Counted from the first letter of the stretch, positions 45,044 to 53,793 are shown. The stretch is 64,000 nucleotides of DNA from Flavobacterium noncentrifugens (GCF_900100375.1 NZ_FNEZ01000002.1:744001-808000); one strand, 5' to 3'. Notes: a model not told the origin generated them from the letters alone. Translations and numbers: made by a program.

Positions 45044-46621
45044 ATGAATAAATTGTTTTTCCGATTGCTTGTTTTGCTTATGAGCCTGTCATTGATAGGG
45101 ATTATTCTGGTTCAGGTATATTGGTTCAACACATCTTTTAAGAATAATGAGGAGCAATTTCGCTTTCATGTAAAGCAGGTGATTGGAAATGTCGCCGATA
45201 AATTGCAAAAAGAAGAAGCATATAGCTTCATAGATAAGTACAAAAAACTCAAAGACAGTATCGGAAAAGAACCCCAGAAAAGCGATTTTTTAGAGTTTGG
45301 ATATTATCAGAGAAATTCCCGTACGAATGAAACCATCATTTATTCAAACAATATTATTTCCGAAGATTACAACATTTCATCATCGTTCTTTGATAAAAAA
45401 ATTGACAGTTTAAAATTAAAAAATTTTTCTTCAAAAAGGGTAACCGAAGTTTATAACAACGGCATCGACAATACGAGCCTCAAAAAAGTAACCCCGGACA
45501 TCAAAATCCAGAAAACAGGAAAGCTCGACATTCTCGACAATGCACAATTTGAAATTTTCTTTAAAGACATTGCTTCTGCAAAGCCGTTGCAGGAAAGGGT
45601 TTCAAAAGAAAGATTGCAAAAGTTGCTTGCCGCTGAACTCAATCAATACGGTGTAAAAACGCCATTTGAATTCGGAATTTACAGCAACGGCCTGGCTACG
45701 AAGATCCAATCTGATAAGTTTCGTTATTCAAAAAACGATACGTATACGATCCCGATTTTCACCGACAATGAAGGAAATAATAAATACCAGTTGCTCGTAG
45801 GTTTTCCGCATAAAGAAAAATTTCTTTTTTCAGAACTTGTAGGAATTACGATTCTGTCAATTGTATTTACACTGATCATTATCATTGCCTATTCCAGCGC
45901 ATTGAACCAATTGATCCGCCAGCGCCATATTTCAGAGATCAAAACCGATTTCATCAACAATATGACGCACGAGTTCAAAACGCCAATCGCCACGATCAAC
46001 CTGGCTTTAGACGCAATCAAAAATCCGAAGATCATCGACGACAGGGAAAAAGTAACGCGTTACCTGCAAATGATCCGCGATGAAAACAAACGCATGCACG
46101 CACAGGTAGAAAATGTACTCAGGATTTCTAAATTAGAGAAGAAGGAGCTCGAGATCAGCAAAGAATCCAACAACGTACAGGAAATTATCGAAGAAGCCAT
46201 TGAGCATGTCAATTTAATTATTGAAGACCGTCAGGGAACCATTACCACGCATTTCAGTGCAAACCGGACCACCGTTTTATTAAACGACGTCCATTTTACA
46301 AATGTAATCGTAAATGTATTGGACAACGCAATCAAATATTCGCCAAACGAACCAAAAATCGATATCTATACTGAAAATGTAAAAGATTTCGTCATCATTA
46401 AAATTAAAGACCAGGGCGCCGGAATGAGCAAGGTGGCATTAAAGCGGATTTTTGAAAAATTCTACCGCGAACACACCGGTGATTTGCACAACGTCAAAGG
46501 ACACGGACTTGGTTTAGCTTATGTAAAACGGATTATAGATGACCACAATGGCCAGATATTCGTTGAAAGCGAAAAAGGAAAAGGAAGTACATTTATAATT
46601 AAAATACCACTCATTAATTAA
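45044..46621 (+). CDS. rprX: Sensor histidine kinase, RprX-like
   Basis: The protein has 525 residues. A membrane helix at ~6-27, a periplasmic sensor region (~28-255), and a second helix (~262-285, LVGITILSIVFTLIIIIAYS). HisKA has FINNMTHEFKTPIATINLAL (His near 311). The ATPase domain has NVLDNAIKYSPNEPKI, IKDQGAGMS and VKGHGLGLAYVKRIIDDHNG. It phosphorylates the RprY-like regulator, 5 bases downstream. The Bacteroidota RprX name is by similarity; the signal is unknown. Confidence 0.88.
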   Translation: MNKLFFRLLVLLMSLSLIGIILVQVYWFNTSFKNNEEQFRFHVKQVIGNVADKLQKEEAYSFIDKYKKLKDSIGKEPQKSDFLEFGYYQRNSRTNETIIYSNNIISEDYNISSSFFDKKIDSLKLKNFSSKRVTEVYNNGIDNTSLKKVTPDIKIQKTGKLDILDNAQFEIFFKDIASAKPLQERVSKERLQKLLAAELNQYGVKTPFEFGIYSNGLATKIQSDKFRYSKNDTYTIPIFTDNEGNNKYQLLVGFPHKEKFLFSELVGITILSIVFTLIIIIAYSSALNQLIRQRHISEIKTDFINNMTHEFKTPIATINLALDAIKNPKIIDDREKVTRYLQMIRDENKRMHAQVENVLRISKLEKKELEISKESNNVQEIIEEAIEHVNLIIEDRQGTITTHFSANRTTVLLNDVHFTNVIVNVLDNAIKYSPNEPKIDIYTENVKDFVIIKIKDQGAGMSKVALKRIFEKFYREHTGDLHNVKGHGLGLAYVKRIIDDHNGQIFVESEKGKGSTFIIKIPLIN

Positions 46622-46626
46622 TAATT

Positions 46627-47349
46627 ATGGAAACAGAAAATAAAAAAATCCTTTTAGTAGAGGACGATCAGAACTTCGGAGCGATACTAAAAGATTATTT
46701 AACCCTAAATGATTTTGACGTAACCCTAGCCAAAAACGGAATGGAAGGTTTTGAAAAGTTCAAAAAAGACACTTTCGACCTTTGCATCCTCGACGTAATG
46801 ATGCCGTACAAAGACGGTTACACGCTGGCAAAAGAGATCAGGGAAAAAAACAAGGATGTGCCCATCATCTTCCTCACGGCAAAATCGATGAAAGAAGATG
46901 TACTCAAAGGTTACAAAGTTGGCGCAGACGATTACCTGAACAAACCGTTCGATTCTGAAGTATTGCTGATGAAAATCAAAGCGATCATTCAGAGAAAAGC
47001 CGCAGACGTGAAAAATGACCATGTGAAATTTGAGTTCCAGATCGGAAATTTCCACCTCAATTCAAAATTGCGATTCTTAACGTTCAAAAACGACGAACCA
47101 ATCAAATTGTCGCCAAAAGAAAACGAATTGCTTAAAATGCTTGCCGTTTACGAAAACGACCTGATGCCAAGAGAATTGGCGCTCACAAAAATCTGGAGAG
47201 ACGATAATTATTTTACCTCAAGAAGTATGGACGTGTATATCGCCAAACTCAGAAAATATTTGAAATTGGACGAAGAAGTAGAAATCCTCAACATCCACGG
47301 AGAAGGTTTCAGGCTGGTTGTAAAAAACAAACCTGCCGCTACCGAATAA
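46627..47349 (+). CDS. rprY: OmpR-type response regulator, RprY-like
   Basis: This 240-residue regulator has a receiver domain (KILLVEDDQNFGAILKDYL, Asp in LCILDVMMPYKDGY near 57, LTAKSMKE, GADDYLNKPFDSEV) and a winged-helix C-terminal domain (~130-232, LSPKENELLKMLAVYEND, RSMDVYIAKLRKYLK). It pairs with the kinase encoded just before. In Bacteroides the RprY regulon includes stress functions; that is only an analogy here. A terminator follows. Confidence 0.9.
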   Translation: METENKKILLVEDDQNFGAILKDYLTLNDFDVTLAKNGMEGFEKFKKDTFDLCILDVMMPYKDGYTLAKEIREKNKDVPIIFLTAKSMKEDVLKGYKVGADDYLNKPFDSEVLLMKIKAIIQRKAADVKNDHVKFEFQIGNFHLNSKLRFLTFKNDEPIKLSPKENELLKMLAVYENDLMPRELALTKIWRDDNYFTSRSMDVYIAKLRKYLKLDEEVEILNIHGEGFRLVVKNKPAATE

Positions 47350-47359
47350 ATGAAAATGC

Positions 47360-47386
47360 AAGCCCTGAGAAATCGGGGCTTTTTTA
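47360..47386 (+). terminator. Intrinsic terminator after rprXY
   Basis: AAGCCCTGAG...CGGGGCTTTTTTATT: AAGCCC pairs with GGGCTT and a T run follows. Confidence 0.82.
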
Positions 47387-47394
47387 TTAGAAAC

Positions 47395-47536
47395 ATGTTC
47401 CCGCTTTTCGCTTCAGGATTTCTTATAAAAAAACATTTCCAATAAAACAAAAAGAGCTTCCTTGCGGTCGCTTTTTTATTTCAGGAAATGTAATTTTTTT
47501 ATTTCAAAATGCTTTCCGCTGCAATCGGGGTTAGGC
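47395..47536 (+). repeat. Structured interspersed repeat, copy D (long form)
   Basis: 5' end GTTCCCGCTTTTCGCTTC, internal GAGCTTCCTTGCGGTCGC followed by TTTTTTA (like copy A), 3' end CTGCAATCGGGGTTAGGC. CATTTCC/GGAAATG arms (near 47434 and 47483) can pair. It follows the rprXY terminator. Confidence 0.72.
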
Positions 47537-47568
47537 ATTTTAGTTCCCGGTTATTTTCTACTAAAATT

Positions 47569-47624
47569 AACCATTAAGGAATTAAGATAATTAAGGCTTA
47601 ATGAAACTTAATGCCTTAATGGTT
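47569..47624. repeat. Perfect 11-bp inverted repeat, AT-rich
   Basis: AACCATTAAGG (47569) and CCTTAATGGTT (47614) flank a tract with further TTAAG/CTTAA words. It lies in the 350-base gene-free gap after rprXY, which otherwise holds the terminator, copy D and a last ~70 bases with nothing clear. Confidence 0.6.
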
Positions 47625-47697
47625 TAAAATTCGATTTTTTCATAGGGAACCGATATCGAATGTCATTACCAATGAATGTAATTTATGATATTTACTG

Positions 47698-48441
47698 TTA
47701 AGAATTTCGTTCCAAAACAAGCGCGAAAATTACCTTCCCGTTTTTCGTCACCGAGAAATATTCAGGTCTTTCCACCAAATCCACATTCAACTGCACTTCA
47801 TCATCGAGATTGAGTTCCCGAAGAAAATTCATCTCAAAAGTTTTGATCTCTTTCTGCAACACCAATTTCACATCTAAAGCATCCAGGCACCATTCCAGGT
47901 ATTTCGTGTTGTTCACATGATTCACAATATCCAGATCGGATAATACGACTTTTCGCTGCCCGATTTCATAAGTTTCTTTCAGGACATTAATTCTAGAAAA
48001 CGGAATTTCAGTCGAATGCACATCCGGAAATTTCTCATAATGTTCATGTGGTAATGCCAGAGCTTCGGCCTTTCGAATCTTCGTATTAAAAACCACCCAA
48101 AAGCTCGTCGCTCCGGCAATCTTCTTTCCGTCAAGGTACATTTCAATATTCCGTATCGAACTCGAACCCTGCAAACTCTCAATCCACGTTTTTACAACGA
48201 CTTTGTCCTGCCATTTGGGTAAACGATCCACTTCAATCCGAATCCTGCTTAAAACCCACGCCTGATCGAATGCCTGCATGTCATTAAAGCTCAACCCACC
48301 CAAAATAGAATGTTCAGCAGCTGTGAGTTGCAGCAAATTGCACAAATCGACATATTTCAAAAAACCATTCGGCGCGCACTGCGTAAAATTAATTTCCCAT
48401 TCATGGGAATACACTGAAGTAAAATCTGGAGAAACAGGCAT
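47698..48441 (-). CDS. Acyl-ACP thioesterase
   Basis: This 247-residue protein has two hot-dog domains of the FatA/FatB type: residues 1-130 with QCAPNGFLKYVDLCNLLQLT, AWVLSRIRIEVDRLPKWQDK and RNIEMYLDGKKIAGATSFWV, and 150-247 with the catalytic-type motif DLDIVNHVNNTKYLEWCLDA (Asp, Asn, His). It releases free fatty acids from acyl-ACP in the cytoplasm. Singly transcribed. Confidence 0.9.
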   Translation of the reverse strand: MPVSPDFTSVYSHEWEINFTQCAPNGFLKYVDLCNLLQLTAAEHSILGGLSFNDMQAFDQAWVLSRIRIEVDRLPKWQDKVVVKTWIESLQGSSSIRNIEMYLDGKKIAGATSFWVVFNTKIRKAEALALPHEHYEKFPDVHSTEIPFSRINVLKETYEIGQRKVVLSDLDIVNHVNNTKYLEWCLDALDVKLVLQKEIKTFEMNFLRELNLDDEVQLNVDLVERPEYFSVTKNGKVIFALVLERNS

Positions 48442-48490
48442 TTTTTTTAAGTTACCGGGTGGCTAAGCATCTTAATTTACAAAGCTCCGC

Positions 48491-48567
48491 AAATTATTAA
48501 TTGTTCATTATCAATTGTCCATTCACACCCGAGGCGCAGCCGAACGGAGCGAAGCTAATTGTCCATT
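48491..48567. repeat. Composite AT-rich/CG-rich repeat at a gene end
   Basis: ATTAATTGTTCATTATCAAT and TGTCCATT are followed by CCGAGGCGCAGCCGAACGGA and CTAATTGTCCATT. The last word supplies the final codons (M-D-N-stop) of the barrel gene ending at 48555. Confidence 0.6.
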
Positions 48568-49214
48568 TTTTCTTTATATTTTTCTTTTTTCGAATAACCA
48601 ACTTTAATCCCAAAATTAACCTGAACCGTTTGCGCATGATCAAAAAAAGATACAAATTCCGGAGCCGTATCGATCGCATATTTTGATTTCACATAATTGA
48701 CACCGGCAAAAAACGAAAAGATCTTGTCAATTCTGTAATCGGTATAAAAGCCAATCCTGAAATGCCCGCCCTGCTGATGATCGACGCTGCTGTTGTTGCT
48801 GTTCAGCGGAATATTGTCCTGACGCATAAAATTGATCTCAGACCAGCCGCCACCCAGATAAGGCTGCAAAGTCAGTGATTTTACGACCGGAATCTCATAC
48901 GAAACAATTCCGTACACCGCATTCGACCTGGAATGATCGACAGTTCCTGCAAGTTTCACATCGTTCACATCATAATAAATGTGGTCAAATCCTGCGGTTA
49001 ACCTAAAATCGTGGTATTCAAACATGCTCATGCTGACTCCTGCAGAAATTTTGGCATCATTGGCCTTCGCCAGATAATTGTCTCCAAAAGAAATCGGAAC
49101 AATTCCGTAAACCCTAAAAAGAGGCTCTAGAAAAAATGCTTTTTCTTTTTTCATTTCCTGGCTTAAAACCATTTGAAAACCCAGTAACACGATGATAAAA
49201 GTAAGTGCTCTCAT
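48555..49214 (-). CDS. Outer-membrane beta-barrel protein
   Basis: This 219-residue protein has a signal peptide (MRALTFIIVLLGFQMVLSQE) and barrel strands such as FRLTAGFDHIYYD, GIVSYEIPVVKSLTLQPYLG, FRIGFYTDYRIDKIFSFFAG and VQVNFGIKVGYSK. It should be an 8-stranded OmpA-like barrel without a periplasmic domain. The last strand is followed by a Lys-rich tail (KKEKYKEKMDN) whose final codons fall in a repeat, so the original C-terminus has probably been changed. It overlaps the upstream lipoprotein stop by one base. Confidence 0.72.
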   Translation of the reverse strand: MRALTFIIVLLGFQMVLSQEMKKEKAFFLEPLFRVYGIVPISFGDNYLAKANDAKISAGVSMSMFEYHDFRLTAGFDHIYYDVNDVKLAGTVDHSRSNAVYGIVSYEIPVVKSLTLQPYLGGGWSEINFMRQDNIPLNSNNSSVDHQQGGHFRIGFYTDYRIDKIFSFFAGVNYVKSKYAIDTAPEFVSFFDHAQTVQVNFGIKVGYSKKEKYKEKMDN

Positions 49215-49885
49215 TAGTAATTGATAGTGTGGTTTACAATATCGTCGCTGTTTACCATAAAGGAATCGACATATTCATTGACGACTGGGGCATTGCCGCT
49301 GCTGTAATCCGTTACTTTATAATTGACGCTGATCATCTGGTTTTTCAATACCCTGAAATAAAATTCATTGGAAATAAAATCTTCTGGGGAAGGATTGAAT
49401 TCGAAATAATCTTCCGACTGGATTCCGGCAGTTATCCGGATATCAGAAATGGCCTTGCTGCTATTTAACTGGTTTGTCAGTACAGTAAGACGCGTCAGTT
49501 CCCCATACGGATACAACACAACAGGATCGAGCCTGAGTTTATAATCGGTAAAGTTTTTTCGGAGTATCGAATTGTAAAATTTCTGCTGGTTCTGATTTTC
49601 CGGTGTATTGATTTGCACACTCAGAAATTGCCCGTTTTCTTTGGGCGCCGGAATAATGAGCTGAAAATTTCCCGATGCATCCGTAGTTCCAAATGAAATT
49701 AAATCTTCTGTCTTCTCATAAATTGCACTATTGTAAGCCACAATTCTGACAGTGGTTTCCGGTATCGGATTCTGGTTTTTATCAACTACTTTTCCTTCTA
49801 TAACCAACCTGGTTTGGCCATCGTATTCAATCGTTTCACACGAAACGGCGGCCAGCAAAATAAAAAACAACAGGATTTTTTTCAT
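49214..49885 (-). CDS. Lipoprotein with carboxypeptidase-regulatory-like domain
   Basis: The protein has 223 residues from the Met at 49885 (MKKILLFFILLAAVSCETIE), a clear lipoprotein start. The frame could start 7 codons earlier. Residues ~30-115 look like a CarboxypepD_reg/CNA-B beta sandwich: LVIEGKVVDKNQNPIPETTV, SGNFQLIIPAPKENG. The rest is beta-rich and unassigned. It overlaps the barrel gene by one base, so the two likely form an envelope pair. Confidence 0.75.
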   Translation of the reverse strand: MKKILLFFILLAAVSCETIEYDGQTRLVIEGKVVDKNQNPIPETTVRIVAYNSAIYEKTEDLISFGTTDASGNFQLIIPAPKENGQFLSVQINTPENQNQQKFYNSILRKNFTDYKLRLDPVVLYPYGELTRLTVLTNQLNSSKAISDIRITAGIQSEDYFEFNPSPEDFISNEFYFRVLKNQMISVNYKVTDYSSGNAPVVNEYVDSFMVNSDDIVNHTINY

Positions 49886-49933
49886 AAGATTTTTATTGAT
49901 AGACAAGTATTTCGATAAAAGTTGCGTGGCTTT

Positions 49934-50845
49934 TTATTTATTTTTGATGCAACTCAAAATTTCCCCAACCGGCGAAAGATAATCAAACCATTTTGCATTT
50001 TCGGTTCGTTTAAACCACGTCAGTTGCCTTTTTGCAAAACGGCGCGTATTCTTTTTGATTTCTTCAATAGCAAAATCCAATGTAAAATTGCCGTCGAAAT
50101 ATTCGAATAATTCACGATAGCCAACAGTTTGCAAAGCATTTAAGTTTCTGTGTGGATATAATTTTTCGGCTTCGGCCAACAATCCGGTGTTCATCATCAT
50201 GTCGACGCGAAGGTTGATCCGGTCATAAATGATTTGCCTTTCGGCTTCAAGCCCGATGAGGATCGGAGTAAAATTCCGATGGCTTTTTTTCTGGTTTAGG
50301 AATGAAGAATACGGTTTCCCGGTTCCGATGCACACTTCAAGCGCGCGCATTAAACGCTGTGGATTCTCTTTGGCTACGACCGAAAAATAATCGGGATCTC
50401 GTTTTCCCAATTCGTCCTGCAAATACGAAATACCCTGTTGTTCGTAATTCTTAGCAACGAGATTCCGGACAACATGATCAATTTCAGGAAAATCATCAAA
50501 GCCTTTTAAAACCGCATCAACATACAAACCAGAACCGCCAACCAATACCGCATAATCATTGGTTTCAAATAAAAAATCGAGTTTTAAAATTGCTTCTTTT
50601 TCAAAATCACCCACAGTATAATTCTCAAAAATCGATTTGTTGTGAATGAAATGATGCGGCGCAGCAGCAAGTTCTTCTTCCGATGGAACAGCAGTTCCGA
50701 TGGTCATTTCCTTAAAAAATTGCCTCGAATCACATGAAATGATCTCACAATTAAAATGCTGTGCAATCTTAATGCTCAGCACTGTTTTTCCGATCGCTGT
50801 TGGCCCGATGATGACAATTAAAAATTTCTTTTTTTGGTTTTCCAT
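49934..50845 (-). CDS. miaA: tRNA dimethylallyltransferase
   Basis: The protein has 303 residues from the Met at 50845 (MENQKKKFLIVIIGPTAIGK). P-loop GPTAIGKTVLS, substrate motifs ISCDSRQFFKEMTIGTAVPS, LVGGSGLYVDAVLKG, RDPDYFSVVAKENPQRLMRA and the insertion ALQTVGYRELFEYFDG. It adds the isopentenyl group to A37 of tRNAs reading U-codons. Five bases separate it from the channel gene upstream; a long frame over that gene was rejected. Confidence 0.95.
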   Translation of the reverse strand: MENQKKKFLIVIIGPTAIGKTVLSIKIAQHFNCEIISCDSRQFFKEMTIGTAVPSEEELAAAPHHFIHNKSIFENYTVGDFEKEAILKLDFLFETNDYAVLVGGSGLYVDAVLKGFDDFPEIDHVVRNLVAKNYEQQGISYLQDELGKRDPDYFSVVAKENPQRLMRALEVCIGTGKPYSSFLNQKKSHRNFTPILIGLEAERQIIYDRINLRVDMMMNTGLLAEAEKLYPHRNLNALQTVGYRELFEYFDGNFTLDFAIEEIKKNTRRFAKRQLTWFKRTENAKWFDYLSPVGEILSCIKNK

Positions 50846-50850
50846 CAATA

Positions 50851-51681
50851 TTATTCGTTGAGCAAAGATCCGCAATGGTAGCAATATACGGCGTCATTTC
50901 TATGGTGTTCTGCCGCGCAATTCGGGCAGGATTGTGTATTATTGTCACTTTGCTCTTCTTCTTTTTTAGACATGAATTGCGCGGTGACCAATCCTGTCGG
51001 AACAGCGATAATTCCGTAACCCAGAATCATAATGATTACAGATATAAATTGTCCGAGCGGCGTTTGCGGAGTAATATCGCCAAAACCAACAGTTGTCAGG
51101 GTAACAATCGTCCAATATACGCTCACCGGAATGCTTGTAAACCCGCTTTCCGGGCCTTCAACCATATACATAATCGTTCCCAGAATGATACACATCACCA
51201 CAACCGCAAATAGGAAAACCGCTATTTTATCCTTGCTTTTTTTCAAAGCTTCGATCAGTGAGTTTCCGGCGCCAACAAAATGGCCGAGCTTCAAAATCCT
51301 GAAAACCCGCAGCAAACGCAAGGCGCGGAGTGAAAGCAAAAAATGCAATCCGGGAAAGATCAAATCGATATAAGCAGGCAAAGTCGCCAGCAAATCAATA
51401 ATTCCGTAAAAGCTGAAAATGTATTTTAAAGGTTTGCCTACAGACAAAATCCGGCCAATGTATTCAAATGTAAAAAAGATGGTTATGATCCATTCAATAA
51501 CCATCAATTCAAATCCGTATTTGGCTTTGATCGAAGCAACGCTTTCAAACATGACCGCAGCAATGCTGATGATAATCAGGAATAATAAGACAATATCAAA
51601 CAGTTTTCCCGCAAAAGTATCGGCTTCATAAATGACTTCATGAAATTTACGGCGGATCGTTACAGGCGTTTTGACTTGCAA
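50851..51681 (-). CDS. Voltage-gated-like potassium channel with C-terminal zinc ribbon
   Basis: This 276-residue protein has six membrane helices. S4 is LRALRLLRVFRILKLGHF (~118-135) with four or five Arg/Lys at 3-residue steps. The selectivity filter is TLTTVGFGDITP near 200. The last ~30 residues hold CPNCAAEHHRNDAVYCYHCG, a two-CxxC zinc ribbon that is not part of a standard channel. It should conduct K+ in the inner membrane. It is possible that the tail senses metal or redox state. It is 5 bases before miaA. Confidence 0.88.
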   Translation of the reverse strand: MQVKTPVTIRRKFHEVIYEADTFAGKLFDIVLLFLIIISIAAVMFESVASIKAKYGFELMVIEWIITIFFTFEYIGRILSVGKPLKYIFSFYGIIDLLATLPAYIDLIFPGLHFLLSLRALRLLRVFRILKLGHFVGAGNSLIEALKKSKDKIAVFLFAVVVMCIILGTIMYMVEGPESGFTSIPVSVYWTIVTLTTVGFGDITPQTPLGQFISVIIMILGYGIIAVPTGLVTAQFMSKKEEEQSDNNTQSCPNCAAEHHRNDAVYCYHCGSLLNE

Positions 51682-51719
51682 GGCTTTTGGTTTTGTAGTC
51701 TTCCAAAAATAGGCAATTC

Positions 51720-53081
51720 CTAAAAGGAAATCACCTTAATTCCCTTATTTTTTCGGAGTGCCGTTTGCAGGATCGATTTCGTATCGCGGTTGTGCGGCAT
51801 TGGAATAATGATGTTTTTAAGCACCGGCATCGTATTGATCTGATGGTTTAAATCGTAAAAAGTATAACCCTGATAAATGCCGTTTTCAATCAGCACCGCA
51901 CTTCTTTCATTGATTGTTCTTCCACGGTCAATGATCATCAGGCTTTTATTTTCGAAAGTGTGCTTGTCGATAAATTCCTGAACACGTAAATTGTATTCGG
52001 CTGCTTCAGTTTTTCCAATGCAGGCGCCGTCGCATTCTTTAATTTTATACTGGAAACATTCGGCTTCAGCTTGATACAATCCTGTTAATTTTTGGCACAA
52101 TTTAAAATCGGATGTAATTCTGAAAAGCGCATTTTTCGCTTCTGCTAATGATGCATAAGACGTAATTTCCTTTTTCCGTCCATCGGTTTTAGCCAACATT
52201 AAATTCAGGTAACCATTGGCGTCTTTTTCACAATACAGCGACCATGGCAAAACCGTTTTGCTCTGCGCTTTATTGTAAACCGGCTTGTTGATCTTGACTT
52301 CTTCGCTTTCTTTTAAAAATGCGATCAATTCGCTGCCCGTAATTTCATAAGTCACCGTAAAAACTTCGAGCTGGATTTTCTTGCATTTATGAGAAGTACC
52401 CGTAAAATGCTGGTTGACGCGTTTTTTGATGTTCCGGCTTTTGCCAATGTAAATGATCTTTCCGTCTTCGCGGTGGATGTAATAAATCCCGGTTTTTGAT
52501 GGCAGATGTTCTACGATATCAAGTAATTTAGGCGCCAATCCTTTTATGATTTCTGTCTGAATCAGTTGTTTGACGATGGTTTTTTCAAGGTCTTTATCCA
52601 ACAACATCTTGAACAATTTCACTGTTGCCATCGCATCACCCGAAGCGCGGTGCCTATCGGCCATTGGAATGCCAAGTGCGCGTACGAGTTTTCCCAAGCT
52701 GTAAGAAGGCTGTTCCGGAATCAGCACTTTTGTCAATTCTACGGTACACAAGGTCTGCGCCTCAAAATCATAACCCAAACGTCGGAATTCCGTGCGTAAG
52801 ATCCGGTAATCAAATGAAGCGTTGTGCGCCACAATTATACAATCTTTGGTGATTTCAATAATCCTTTTGGCAACTTCGTAAAATTTTGGTGCCGACCGCA
52901 ACATCGCATTGTTAATGCCTGTAAGCTTGATCACAAACGGCTGGATCGGAATTTCAGGATTTACCAGACTGATAAACTGATCGACCACTTCGTGCCCGTC
53001 GAATTTATAAATCGCGATTTCGGTAATTCCTTCTTCGTTGAATTGCCCGCCGGTGGTTTCTATGTCGAGTATTGCGTACAA
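51720..53081 (-). CDS. DEDDh exonuclease fused to GIY-YIG (UvrC-like) nuclease
   Basis: The protein has 453 residues. The N-terminal DnaQ-type exonuclease (1-165) has YAILDIETTGGQFNEEGITE, HNASFDYRILRTEFRRLG and the final HRASGDAMATV. The GIY-YIG domain (~195-275) has KTGIYYIHREDGKIIYIGKS and IKKRVNQHF. The C-terminal ~170 residues resemble the region after GIY-YIG in UvrC/Cho (Cys residues near 350). It is a Bacteroidota-type repair nuclease of unknown detail. It lies 6 bases after yggS on the same strand. Confidence 0.88.
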   Translation of the reverse strand: MYAILDIETTGGQFNEEGITEIAIYKFDGHEVVDQFISLVNPEIPIQPFVIKLTGINNAMLRSAPKFYEVAKRIIEITKDCIIVAHNASFDYRILRTEFRRLGYDFEAQTLCTVELTKVLIPEQPSYSLGKLVRALGIPMADRHRASGDAMATVKLFKMLLDKDLEKTIVKQLIQTEIIKGLAPKLLDIVEHLPSKTGIYYIHREDGKIIYIGKSRNIKKRVNQHFTGTSHKCKKIQLEVFTVTYEITGSELIAFLKESEEVKINKPVYNKAQSKTVLPWSLYCEKDANGYLNLMLAKTDGRKKEITSYASLAEAKNALFRITSDFKLCQKLTGLYQAEAECFQYKIKECDGACIGKTEAAEYNLRVQEFIDKHTFENKSLMIIDRGRTINERSAVLIENGIYQGYTFYDLNHQINTMPVLKNIIIPMPHNRDTKSILQTALRKNKGIKVISF

Positions 53082-53087
53082 AATGCG

Positions 53088-53756
53088 TTAATTGTAATTT
53101 CTGTTGCCAAAGATACTGCTTCCAATCCGAACCATCGTACTTCCGCAGTCAATAGCAATTTTGTAATCGCCAGACATGCCCATGGAGATAATGGATAGTG
53201 GATAATTGATAATGGATAATGCATTCACTTTGTCGAAAAGCTGCTTTAAAATCGTGAACTCTTTTTTGATCTGCTGTTCGTTTTCGGTGAAAGTCGCCAT
53301 GCCCATTAAGCCTTTGACTTGTATGTTTTTTAGGCTTTTGAATGTTTCGGATTGTAAAATTTCGAACAATTCTATTTCGTCCAAACCAAATTTTGTCTCT
53401 TCCTCGGCAATATGGATTTGAAGCAGGCAATCAATGATCCGATTGTTTTTCTGGGCTTGTTTGTCGATTTCTTCAAGCAATTTCAAACTGTCCACACCAT
53501 GAACCAAACTCACAAACGGCGCCATGAATTTTACTTTATTCGTCTGGACATGCCCAATCATGTGCCATTCGATGTCTTTCGGCATTTGCTCAAATTTATC
53601 GGCCATTTCCTGGATTTTGTTTTCCCCGAAAATGCGCTGACCGGCGTTATAAGCTTCCATCAGTTCAGAAACCGGCTTGGTTTTAGAAACCGCAACAAGC
53701 GTCACGTTTTCGGGCAACTCCGATTTAATTTCCAGCAAATTTTTTTCTATCGACAT
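53088..53756 (-). CDS. YggS family PLP homeostasis protein with in-frame repeat insert
   Basis: This 222-residue PLP-binding protein has the Lys in VTLVAVSKTKPVSELMEAY near 26, GENKIQEMADKFEQM, WHMIGHVQTNKVKFM near 70, and SMGMSGDYKIAIDCGSTMVR near 200-220. It controls free pyridoxal phosphate in the cytoplasm. Directly before SMGMSGDY the protein has ALSIINYPLSII, which is encoded by the AT-rich repeat (53186-53222). This segment is not in normal YggS alignments as I recall, so it looks like an in-frame insertion of 12 codons. Confidence 0.92.
   Translation of the reverse strand: MSIEKNLLEIKSELPENVTLVAVSKTKPVSELMEAYNAGQRIFGENKIQEMADKFEQMPKDIEWHMIGHVQTNKVKFMAPFVSLVHGVDSLKLLEEIDKQAQKNNRIIDCLLQIHIAEEETKFGLDEIELFEILQSETFKSLKNIQVKGLMGMATFTENEQQIKKEFTILKQLFDKVNALSIINYPLSIISMGMSGDYKIAIDCGSTMVRIGSSIFGNRNYN
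53186..53222 (-). repeat. AT-rich repeat inside yggS (in-frame)
   Basis: On the minus strand the words ATTATCCATTATCAATTATC and CACTATCCATTATC match the intergenic AATTGATAAT/ATTATCCATT family. The tract is about 36 bases, that is 12 codons, and keeps the frame. Confidence 0.65.
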
Positions 53757-53793
53757 CTCGAATTTTTAATCTTTAAATAATTAAATGGTTCAA

